A DNA stretch of 64,000 bases, from assembly GCF_028607085.1 (NCBI RefSeq), contig NZ_CP117411.1, positions 1,302,001 to 1,366,000 of the forward strand, read 5' to 3'. Within the stretch, counting starts at the first letter, position 1. Every line of letters starts with the position of its first letter. The position numbers were made by a program, and so were the translations under genes. Shown here piece by piece: positions 37,621-45,236 of the stretch. This DNA is from Sphingomonas naphthae (lineage in GTDB: Bacteria; Pseudomonadota; Alphaproteobacteria; Sphingomonadales; Sphingomonadaceae). The notes beneath the pieces were generated by a model. That model was not told the DNA's origin. It saw only the letters and a list, made by a program, of their open reading frames with translations, and searched no databases.

Positions 37621-37700
37621 CGTGCTCCTGCGCAGGCAGGAGCCCAGGGCCGCACGCGATTCCCTTTGTAACCCTGGGCTCCTGCCTGCGCAGGAGCACG
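37621..37700. repeat. Intergenic palindromic repeat, family B, copy 2
   Basis: An 80-bp inverted repeat, CGTGCTCCTGCGCAGGCAGG then AGCCCAGGG, mirrored by CCCTGGGCT then CCTGCCTGCGCAGGAGCACG. The centre contains GATTCCCTTTGTAA as in the copy at 21166-21247. Changes in one arm (GAAGG to GCAGG) are matched in the other, so the pairing has been kept. It occupies much of the 321-bp divergent region 37462-37782 between rpsF and the DivL-like gene; the rest of that region holds the rpsF leader and no gene I can see. Confidence 0.9.
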
Positions 37701-37782
37701 GAGCATCGGGGGAAGGGCGGTGCGCAAGATGGACGCATCTTCCGCTGTCCTACAGGCATGGCTTTGCGTTAGGGACGGCAGA

Positions 37783-40140
37783 ATGATCGTCCTTGATCGT
37801 GCCGATGCCGCCGTGCTGGCCGCCATAGCCGTGTTCTGGATCGCGATGGCGGCGTGGGCCACGGTGGCGGGGATGCGCCGTGCGAGCCAGGGCCGCGCGG
37901 TCGGCGACGAGACCTCGCGCCTGGCCTCGCTGATCGCGACCGCGCCGGCGATGCCGCTGGTGGTGGATGGCGAGGGGCGGGTGGAGCAGGGGACGCGCCT
38001 TGGCCGCTGGCTGGGCCTGCCCGAACCGCCGACGACCCTGACCGATCTGGCCGACGAGGGCTTCGGCCTGCCCGAGAAGGATGTCGAGGCGCTGAGCCGC
38101 GACGTCGCCGCGACCCGGCGTTCGGCGCGGGGCTTCAGCCGGGCGATCACCATGGCGGGGTCGGGCCGCGTGCTGCTGGTGAAGGGGCAGCCCGATACCG
38201 TCACCGGCCGGGTGATCCTGTGGTTCATCGACATGACCGACAGCGAGCGCGAGATCGAGCGGCTCGGCGTCGAGGTGCTGCGGCTGCGCGGCATGATCGA
38301 GGCGCTCTCGACGCTGATCGAGGCGGCGCCCTTCCCGATGTGGCATCGCGGGGCGGACCTGCGGCTCAACCTCGTCAACGGCGCCTATGTACGGGCGGTG
38401 GAAGGACAATCCGCCCAGCAGGTGGTGAAATCGGGGCTGGAATTGCTGGAAGCGGGCAATTCGGGGCGCGCCTTCCAGGTGCCGTCGCTGGGGCGCGAGC
38501 CGGGCGCCGTCTCGATCCGCACCGCGCCCGCGATCATCGCCGGCGAGCGGCGCACGATCCGCGTGGTGGACGTGCCGCTCGGCGAGGCGGGCATGGCCGG
38601 CTATGCGATCGACGTGGAGGAGCTGGAGGAGGCGCGGGCCGATCTGCGCCGCTTCGTGGTGGCGCAGCGCGACATGCTCGACCGGCTTTCGGCGGCGGTG
38701 GCGCAGTTCGGCGGCGATCACAGCCTCGTCTTCTACAACCGCCATTTCATTCGCCTTTTCCCGCTGGAGCCCGAATGGCTGGCGGAAGGCCCGACCTTCG
38801 ACCGCATCCTGGAGCGGATGCGCGAGGAGCAGCGCGTGCCCGAGGCGCGCGACTTCCCCGGCTGGAAGGCGGAGCGGCGGGCGTGGTTCAACAGCACGAC
38901 GCCGATGGAGGAAAGCTGGCTGCTGCCGGGCGGCACGCACCTGAGGGTCGTGGCGCAGCCGCTGCCCGATGGCGGGCTCCTCCTCATCATGGAGGACCGG
39001 ACCGAGCATCTCCAGCTGGCCCGCGCCCGCGACACCTTGCTGCGGGTCCGCACCGCGACGTTCGACAATCTGTTCGAGGCGATCGGCGTGTTCGCCGCCG
39101 ACGGCCGGCTCCAGCTGTTCAACAGCCGCTTCCGCGACGTCTGGAAACTCTCCGAGGAGCATCTCACCAACCATCCGCGGGTCGATACTCTGGTGCAGGC
39201 GATCGCGCCGCAGCTGGCCGATCCGTCGCGCGCCGGGCTGGTGCGCGAACTGGTGCGTGTGGCGACCGTCGAGCGCCAGCAGCGGGTCGGCCGGATCGCG
39301 ATGAAGGACGGACGGCATTTCGAGTTCGCGGCCGTGCCGCTGCCCGATGGCAACGCGCTCTTCACCCTGCTCGACGTGACCGCCTCGCGCGATATCGAAC
39401 ATGCCCTGCGCGAGCGGAACGACGCGCTGGAGGCGACCGACCGGATGAAATCGGCCTTCGTGGCGAACATGAGCTACGAATTGCGCGTGCCGCTGACGAC
39501 GATCGCGGGCTTCGCCGAGATGCTGGCGGACGGCTATGCGGGCGATCTGAGCGAGACCGCCCGGCAATATGTCGATGCGATCGTCCATGCGGTCGGGCGA
39601 TTGAGCCAGTTGATGGGCGACGTGCTCGATCTCACGCAGAGCGAGGTGGGCAGCCTGCCGCTGAGCCGCGCCTCGGTCGACATCTGCGATCTGGCCAAGC
39701 AGGCGCTGGATGCGGCCGAGGAAACGGCGCGGGTGGGCAACATCCACCTGAAGCGCGCGATCGACCCCCAATCGCTGTGCGTGATGGGCGATGACATGCG
39801 GTTGCGCCAGGCGTTCGACCATCTGCTGCGCAACGCGATCGATTATACGCAAGGCGGCGGCGAGGTGCGCTTCAGCGTCGGCACGTCAGGCGAGCAAGTG
39901 CAGGTGATCGTGAGCGACAACGGCCCCGGCCTCTCGCCCGACCAGCATCGATCGATCTTCGAGCCGCGCCAGATCGGTGGCGTCGAGGATGGGCGCGGCA
40001 TCGGCCTGCCGCTCGTGAAGCAGCTGGTCGAGGCGCATGAGGGCACGCTGACGCTGGAGAGCCAGCCGGGGGTGGGAACGCGCGCGATCATCCGCCTGCC
40101 GCTGACCGACACGCCGGCGCGGGTGTCGCTGGGCGCGTGA
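37783..40140 (+). CDS. divL: DivL-like PAS pseudo-histidine-kinase
   Basis: A 785-residue membrane protein: one N-terminal transmembrane helix (about 9-31), three PAS-like modules (about 165-260, 305-405, 420-530), then a kinase-type dimerisation and ATPase core. The phospho-acceptor box reads ANMSYELRVPLTTIAGF, with Tyr565 (codon 39475-39477) where histidine kinases have His. Caulobacter DivL has the same substitution (Tyr550), a similar size and architecture, and controls CckA and the cell cycle. ATP boxes are retained (HLLRNAID, DNGPGLSPD, GRGIGLPLV). ATG 37783 follows AGGGA. The tsaE start overlaps its stop. Orthology to DivL is inferred from the motif and layout. Confidence 0.85.
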   Translation: MIVLDRADAAVLAAIAVFWIAMAAWATVAGMRRASQGRAVGDETSRLASLIATAPAMPLVVDGEGRVEQGTRLGRWLGLPEPPTTLTDLADEGFGLPEKDVEALSRDVAATRRSARGFSRAITMAGSGRVLLVKGQPDTVTGRVILWFIDMTDSEREIERLGVEVLRLRGMIEALSTLIEAAPFPMWHRGADLRLNLVNGAYVRAVEGQSAQQVVKSGLELLEAGNSGRAFQVPSLGREPGAVSIRTAPAIIAGERRTIRVVDVPLGEAGMAGYAIDVEELEEARADLRRFVVAQRDMLDRLSAAVAQFGGDHSLVFYNRHFIRLFPLEPEWLAEGPTFDRILERMREEQRVPEARDFPGWKAERRAWFNSTTPMEESWLLPGGTHLRVVAQPLPDGGLLLIMEDRTEHLQLARARDTLLRVRTATFDNLFEAIGVFAADGRLQLFNSRFRDVWKLSEEHLTNHPRVDTLVQAIAPQLADPSRAGLVRELVRVATVERQQRVGRIAMKDGRHFEFAAVPLPDGNALFTLLDVTASRDIEHALRERNDALEATDRMKSAFVANMSYELRVPLTTIAGFAEMLADGYAGDLSETARQYVDAIVHAVGRLSQLMGDVLDLTQSEVGSLPLSRASVDICDLAKQALDAAEETARVGNIHLKRAIDPQSLCVMGDDMRLRQAFDHLLRNAIDYTQGGGEVRFSVGTSGEQVQVIVSDNGPGLSPDQHRSIFEPRQIGGVEDGRGIGLPLVKQLVEAHEGTLTLESQPGVGTRAIIRLPLTDTPARVSLGA

Positions 40141-40583
40141 TGCACTTGGCCGATCCCGCCGCGACCGCCGCCGCCGGGGCGGCGCTGGCGCCGCTGCTGC
40201 GCGCGGGCGACGTGGTGGCGCTGTATGGCGATCTGGGCGCGGGCAAGACGAGCTTCGCGCGCGGGCTGCTGGCGGCGCTGGGGCTGGCCGACGAGGCGCC
40301 GAGCCCGACCTTTCCGATCGTGGTGAGCTATGCCCCGCCCGAGGTGGCGCTGCCGCTGCTGCATGTCGATCTCTACCGGATCGACGATCCCGCAGAGATC
40401 GAGGAGCTGGGGCTGGACGATGCGCTGTATGACAGCGCGCTGCTGATCGAATGGCCCGAGCGGCTGGGCGGGCGGCTGTGGCCTGACGCGCTGAGCTTGC
40501 GCTTTGCGGCGGAGGGGGCGGGGCGCCGCTTGACTTGGGACGTGCCGCCCGCTTGGGAAGGGCGATGGCCTCCGCCCCGATGA
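40140..40583 (+). CDS. tsaE: tRNA threonylcarbamoyladenosine biosynthesis ATPase TsaE
   Basis: ATPase that works with TsaB and TsaD in making t6A37 on ANN-reading tRNAs. The 147-residue protein has the P-loop YGDLGAGKTSFARGLL (about 29-44), SPTFPIVVSYAP and LLHVDLYRIDDPAEIEELGLDD, then IEWPERL, all typical. ATG 40140 overlaps the preceding stop by one base (TGATG); GTG 40137 is an alternative. It overlaps the next gene as well, within a long co-directional operon. Confidence 0.94.
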   Translation: MHLADPAATAAAGAALAPLLRAGDVVALYGDLGAGKTSFARGLLAALGLADEAPSPTFPIVVSYAPPEVALPLLHVDLYRIDDPAEIEELGLDDALYDSALLIEWPERLGGRLWPDALSLRFAAEGAGRRLTWDVPPAWEGRWPPPR

Positions 40584-41554
40584 TCCCCCCCGCGACCGCC
40601 CCGATGTTCCTCGCCATCCACGGCTGGGGCGGGGCGGATATCCTGCCGCTGGCGGGCGACGCCTCGTTCCGCCGCTATTTCCGGGTGGTGCTGGACGGGC
40701 GGACGGCGGTGCTGATGGACGCGCCGCCCGCGCATGAGGACAGCCGGCCGTTCCTCGCGGTGGCGGGGCATCTGCTGGCGCGCGGCTTCGCGGCGCCCAA
40801 GCTGCTGGCGGTCGATCTCGACGAGGGGCTGATCCTGCTGGAAGATTTCGGCGACGCGCGGGTGCGCGAGGTGATCGAGGCCGAACCGGCGCGCGAGGAG
40901 GGCATTTACGAACAGGCGATCGACCTGCTGCTCGGCCTGCACGAGCATGATTGCGGCGAACTGCCGGCCTATGATCGGGCGGTGCTGCATCGCGAGGTGG
41001 GGCTGTTCCCCGAATGGTATGCCCCGGCGCTGGGGCTGGCGGTGGACAGCCAAGGCTTCATCGATGCGTGGGAGGCGGTGTTCGCCTTGCTCGACGAGGC
41101 GCCGCCGGTGACGGTGCTGCGCGATTATCATGCCGAGAATATCATGATCCTGCCCGATGGCAGCCTCGGCCTGCTCGACTTCCAGGACGCGCTGGCGGGG
41201 CATCCGGGTTACGATCTGGTATCGGTGTTGCAGGATGCGCGGCGCGACGTGGCGCCCGATCTGGAACTGCGGATGCTCGATCGCTATCGCGCCAAGCGCC
41301 CGCTCGATCTGGCAGCCTATGCGGTGCTGGGGGCGCAGCGCAACACCAAGATCCTCGGCATCTTCACCCGGCTGTGGCGGCGTGACGGGAAGGAGCGGTA
41401 TCTCTCGTTCCAGCCGCGCATGTGGGGGCTGCTGGAGCGCGATCTGGCGCACCCCGCGCTGGCCCCGGTGGCCGACTGGTTCGCCCGCAACGTGCCGGTC
41501 GAGGCGCGGGCCGCCGCCTGGGCGCTTCATGCGGATGTTGGGGTCTCCCTCTGA
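40580..41554 (+). CDS. amgK: Aminoglycoside phosphotransferase-fold sugar kinase, AmgK-like
   Basis: A 324-residue kinase with the APH fold. PLAGDASFRRYFRV begins the N-lobe; the catalytic loop is LRDYHAENIMILPDG and the metal site LLDFQDALAGHPGYDL. Direct coupling to a MurU-like gene identifies it as probable AmgK, the anomeric kinase for MurNAc and GlcNAc in the cell-wall recycling route known from Pseudomonas. Start candidates are ATG 40580 (ATGA overlap with the tsaE stop, chosen) and ATG 40565. Function is inferred from fold and neighbours, not from a unique motif. Confidence 0.85.
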   Translation: MIPPATAPMFLAIHGWGGADILPLAGDASFRRYFRVVLDGRTAVLMDAPPAHEDSRPFLAVAGHLLARGFAAPKLLAVDLDEGLILLEDFGDARVREVIEAEPAREEGIYEQAIDLLLGLHEHDCGELPAYDRAVLHREVGLFPEWYAPALGLAVDSQGFIDAWEAVFALLDEAPPVTVLRDYHAENIMILPDGSLGLLDFQDALAGHPGYDLVSVLQDARRDVAPDLELRMLDRYRAKRPLDLAAYAVLGAQRNTKILGIFTRLWRRDGKERYLSFQPRMWGLLERDLAHPALAPVADWFARNVPVEARAAAWALHADVGVSL

Positions 41555-42306
41555 TGGCCCGCCTGCGCGATCACCGGCCCGACCCCAATGTCGGGCAGCC
41601 GCCGCTGCGGACCGCGATGGTGCTGGCCGCCGGGCTCGGCAAAAGGATGCGGCCGCTGACGGCGACCCGGCCCAAGCCGATGGTGGAGGTGGCAGGCAAG
41701 CCGCTGATCGATCATGTGATGGACCGGCTGCGCGCGGCGGGGATCGAGCGCGCGGTGGTCAACGTCCACTATCTGCCCGACGCGCTGGAGGCGCATCTGC
41801 GGGCGCAGAAGGGCATCGACATCGTCATTTCGGACGAGCGCGACCTGTTGCTGGAAACCGGCGGCGGGATGGTGAAGGCGCTGCCGCTGATCGAGGATGA
41901 GCGCTTCCTGTCGGTCAACAGCGACAATCTGTGGGTGGATGGCCCGATCGACGCGATCCGCCTGCTCGCCTCGCGCTGGGACGATGCGATCATGGACGCG
42001 CTGCTGCTGGTGGTGCCGCTGGCGCGCGCCAACAACCATCGCGGCGCGGGCGATTTCCACCTCGATCCGGTCGGCAAGCTCACGCGCCGCAAGGCCAAGG
42101 TGGCGCCGTTCGTGTTCACCGGCATCCAGATCGTGTCGCAGCGACTGCTGCGCGATCCGCCGCCGGGGCCATTCTCCACCAACATATTGTGGAACCGGGC
42201 GATCGCCGAGGGGCGCTGCTACGGCGTGGTGCATCAGGGGCTGTGGTTCGACGTGGGCACGCCCCCGGCCATCGCCGCGACCGAGGCCGTGCTGGCGCAG
42301 GGCTGA
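41554..42306 (+). CDS. murU: N-acetylmuramate-1-phosphate uridylyltransferase (MurU-like)
   Basis: A 250-residue nucleotidyltransferase with MVLAAGLGKRMRPLTATRPK near the N-terminus, then VEVAGKPLIDHVMDRL, FLSVNSDNLWVDG with the metal-binding Asp, and VFTGIQIVSQRLL. With AmgK it would produce UDP-MurNAc directly from recycled MurNAc, bypassing de novo synthesis by MurA/MurB. ATG 41554 overlaps the amgK stop by one base (TGATG). Other nucleotidyltransferases of this fold use glucose- or mannose-1-phosphate; the amgK pairing favours MurU. Confidence 0.88.
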   Translation: MARLRDHRPDPNVGQPPLRTAMVLAAGLGKRMRPLTATRPKPMVEVAGKPLIDHVMDRLRAAGIERAVVNVHYLPDALEAHLRAQKGIDIVISDERDLLLETGGGMVKALPLIEDERFLSVNSDNLWVDGPIDAIRLLASRWDDAIMDALLLVVPLARANNHRGAGDFHLDPVGKLTRRKAKVAPFVFTGIQIVSQRLLRDPPPGPFSTNILWNRAIAEGRCYGVVHQGLWFDVGTPPAIAATEAVLAQG

Positions 42307-42320
42307 CGGGGGCGGTGGCG

Positions 42321-45236
42321 ATGTCCCGACCCAGCGTCTTCAGCATCCCGCTCCACCGCTCGTTCGCCGATGCGCTGGCGGCGGGGCTGCTGCGCTGGAC
42401 GAAGGAGGAACCGCTCGGGCTGGCGCAAACCCTGCTGCTGGTGCCGGGCAATCGCGCGGGGCTGGCCATCCGCGACGCCTTCGTGCGGCGGGCGGAAGGG
42501 GGGCTGCTGTTGCCGCGCATCGTGGCGATCGGCGATCCCGAACTGGACGAGAAACTGGGCGCTGCGCTCGACCCCATTGACGATGGAGCACCGATCCCGC
42601 CGGCGATCGATCCGCTCGATCGCCGGCTGATCCTCGCCCGATTGCTCACCGAGAGCCGCGTGGGCGACCCGATCGAGACGGTCGAGGCGATGCGGCTGGC
42701 GGGCGATCTGGGGCGGGTGATCGATCAGATGCTGATCGAGGGGATCGATCCGGCGGCGCTGGCGGATGTGGTGCCGGCCGATCTGGCGCGGCATTGGGAA
42801 AGCTCGCTGGCGGTGCTGCGGCTGGTGCTGGATCGCTGGCCGGAGGAATTGCGCGCGCGCGGGCTGATCGATCTGGCGGATCGGCGGGGGCGGTTGCTGG
42901 CGCGGGCCGATGCGCGGTGGCGGAGCGCGCCGCCGGCCGGGCGCGTGGTGGCGGCGGGAATTTCGGGCGGTGGCGCGGCGGTGGCGGCGCTGCTCAGGAC
43001 GGTGTCGCGGCTGGAGCGCGGCGCGGTGGTGCTGGCGGGCGTCGATCTCGACATGCCGCAGGAGGAATGGGATTCGCTCGGGCCCACCGATGGCCAGCGG
43101 GCCGAGGAGACGCATCCGCAATATCATCTGAAACGGCTGCTCGATGCGATGGATGTCGGGCGGGGCGAGGTCGAGGGCTGGCGATACGGCGGCGGGCGCG
43201 ATGCGCCGGCGGTCAGGACGCGGGCGATCTCCAACGCGCTGGCGCCGGCCGCCTTCACCGCGAAGTGGCAAACCCTGCCGGTGGCTGAGCGGCGGCTGAC
43301 GGGGGTGAAGAGCGCGGTGTTCGCAACGCCGGCCGAGGAGGCGCAGGCGATCGCGGTGGCGTTGCGCGAGGCGGTCCAGACCGAGGGGCGCACCGCCGCG
43401 CTCGTTACACCGGATCGGATGCTGGCGCGGCGGGTGTCGGCGCACCTGCGGCGCTGGGGGATCGAGGCGGACGACAGCGCCGGCCGGGCGCTCTCCTCGA
43501 CGCCGCCCGCCACCCTTCTGCTGGCGCTGGCCGAGGCGGCGGCGGAGGGCTTCGCGCCGGTCGCGCTGATGACCCTGCTCAAGCATCCCCTGGTCAACGG
43601 TGGGGGCGAGCGCCTGCCGTGGCTGGAGAAGGTGCGGCGGCTGGATCGCGCGCTGCGCGGGCCGAGGCCGGCGGCGGGGCTGGGCGCGATCACGGCGCAT
43701 CTGGAGCAGGGCCGGCGCGAGAAAGCGATCGAGGATTGGGCCGCCATCCGCCCGCTGCTCGAACCGCTCGAAGCGGCCTTCGTCGATGGACCACCGAGCG
43801 CGCTGGTCGCGGCGCTGCGCGAGGCGGTGGCGCGGCTGGCGGGTGACGCGGCGTGGGGCCGGCCGGCGGGGCGCGCGACGGCGGCGCTGGTGGCCAGTCT
43901 GGAAGAGGCGCTGCCGCTCGGGCCGCGCCATGTGCGGGCGGATGCCTTTCCGGCGGTGCTGAAGCTGCTGCTCGACGAGATTTCGGTGCGGCCGCCGCAG
44001 GGCGGTCATCCGCGCATCTCGATCTGGGGGCTGATCGAGGCGCGGTTGCAACAGCCCGACCTCACCATATTGGGCGGGCTGAACGAGGGGGTATGGCCGT
44101 CGCGGCCGGCGCCCGATCCGTGGCTGGCGCCCGCGATCCGCGCGGCGCTGGGCCTGCCGGGGATCGAGCGGCGGATCGGCATCCAGGCGCACGATCTGGC
44201 GACGGCGCTGGGCGGGCGCGAGGTGCTGGTGACGCGGGCGCGGCGCGACGCCCGCGCGCCGGCGATCGCCTCGCGCTTCTGGCTGCGGATGGAGGCGATG
44301 ACGAGCGGGCTGACGCTCGCGCCGCAGTTCGCACGGCTCGCCGAGGCGCTGGATCGCCCGAAGGATTTCCGCCCCGCCGGCCGCCCCGCGCCGAGCCCGC
44401 CGGTCGAGGATCGCCCGCGCCGGATCGCGGTGACGCGGCTGGATCGGCTGAAGGCGGACCCCTTCGCTTTCTACGCCAGCCAGATGCTGCGCCTGTCCGA
44501 ATGGGATGCGATCGACGCCGATCCGACGCCGGCGTGGCGCGGCAGCCAGGTCCACAAGGTAATCGAGGAGTGGCTGACCGAGGATGATTGCCGCCCCGAC
44601 GAATTGCGCGCGCGGGCCGAGCGGATGCTGGCGAACGTCGCGCGCCATCCGGTGCTGCACGCGATGTGGACGCCGCGCCTGCTGGAAGCGATCGAGCGAC
44701 TGGGCGGGTTCGTGGCGGACAATCGGGGGGCGGGGCGCGTGCCGCTGGTCGCCGAGCGCAAGGGGCGGATCGAGATCGAGGGGGTCACGCTTGAGGGCAC
44801 CGCCGACCGGATCGACCGGCTGCCGACCGGGGGCCTTGCCATCGTCGATTACAAGACTGGCCAGCCGCCGAGCGGCAAGGCGGTGATCGAGGGCTATTCG
44901 ATGCAGCTCGGCCTGCTCGGGCTGATCGCCGATCGCGGCGGCTTCGAGGGGATCGAGGGCAAGGCCGGCGAGTTCGAATATTGGTCGCTGGCGGCGGACC
45001 GGAAATCGGGTGACCTCGGCTATGTCCAGTCGGCGGTCGGGCTGAAGCGCGACGGATCGGGGATCGAGCCGGGCGACTTCACCGATGTGGCGGCGCGCAA
45101 CCTGATCGCGGCTGTGCAAACATGGCTGCTGGGCGAGGAGCCCTTCACCGCCAAGCTGCACCCGGATTATTCGCCTTATGAGGATTACGACCAGCTGATG
45201 CGGCTCGACGAATGGTATGGGGCACGCGACCTGTGA
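42321..45236 (+). CDS. addB: Double-strand break repair protein AddB
   Basis: Inactivated-helicase/nuclease subunit of the AddAB complex, which resects DNA ends for RecA. The 971-residue protein has the alphaproteobacterial AddB layout: an N-terminal helicase-like region with LLLVPGNRAGLAIRDAF and a C-terminal RecB-type nuclease (about 730-960) with TRLDRLKADPFAFYASQML, EGTADRIDRL and AIVDYKTGQPPSG. A Walker A motif is not evident, as in the alphaproteobacterial type. ATG 42321 is 14 bp after murU. It overlaps addA by four bases. Confidence 0.94.
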   Translation: MSRPSVFSIPLHRSFADALAAGLLRWTKEEPLGLAQTLLLVPGNRAGLAIRDAFVRRAEGGLLLPRIVAIGDPELDEKLGAALDPIDDGAPIPPAIDPLDRRLILARLLTESRVGDPIETVEAMRLAGDLGRVIDQMLIEGIDPAALADVVPADLARHWESSLAVLRLVLDRWPEELRARGLIDLADRRGRLLARADARWRSAPPAGRVVAAGISGGGAAVAALLRTVSRLERGAVVLAGVDLDMPQEEWDSLGPTDGQRAEETHPQYHLKRLLDAMDVGRGEVEGWRYGGGRDAPAVRTRAISNALAPAAFTAKWQTLPVAERRLTGVKSAVFATPAEEAQAIAVALREAVQTEGRTAALVTPDRMLARRVSAHLRRWGIEADDSAGRALSSTPPATLLLALAEAAAEGFAPVALMTLLKHPLVNGGGERLPWLEKVRRLDRALRGPRPAAGLGAITAHLEQGRREKAIEDWAAIRPLLEPLEAAFVDGPPSALVAALREAVARLAGDAAWGRPAGRATAALVASLEEALPLGPRHVRADAFPAVLKLLLDEISVRPPQGGHPRISIWGLIEARLQQPDLTILGGLNEGVWPSRPAPDPWLAPAIRAALGLPGIERRIGIQAHDLATALGGREVLVTRARRDARAPAIASRFWLRMEAMTSGLTLAPQFARLAEALDRPKDFRPAGRPAPSPPVEDRPRRIAVTRLDRLKADPFAFYASQMLRLSEWDAIDADPTPAWRGSQVHKVIEEWLTEDDCRPDELRARAERMLANVARHPVLHAMWTPRLLEAIERLGGFVADNRGAGRVPLVAERKGRIEIEGVTLEGTADRIDRLPTGGLAIVDYKTGQPPSGKAVIEGYSMQLGLLGLIADRGGFEGIEGKAGEFEYWSLAADRKSGDLGYVQSAVGLKRDGSGIEPGDFTDVAARNLIAAVQTWLLGEEPFTAKLHPDYSPYEDYDQLMRLDEWYGARDL

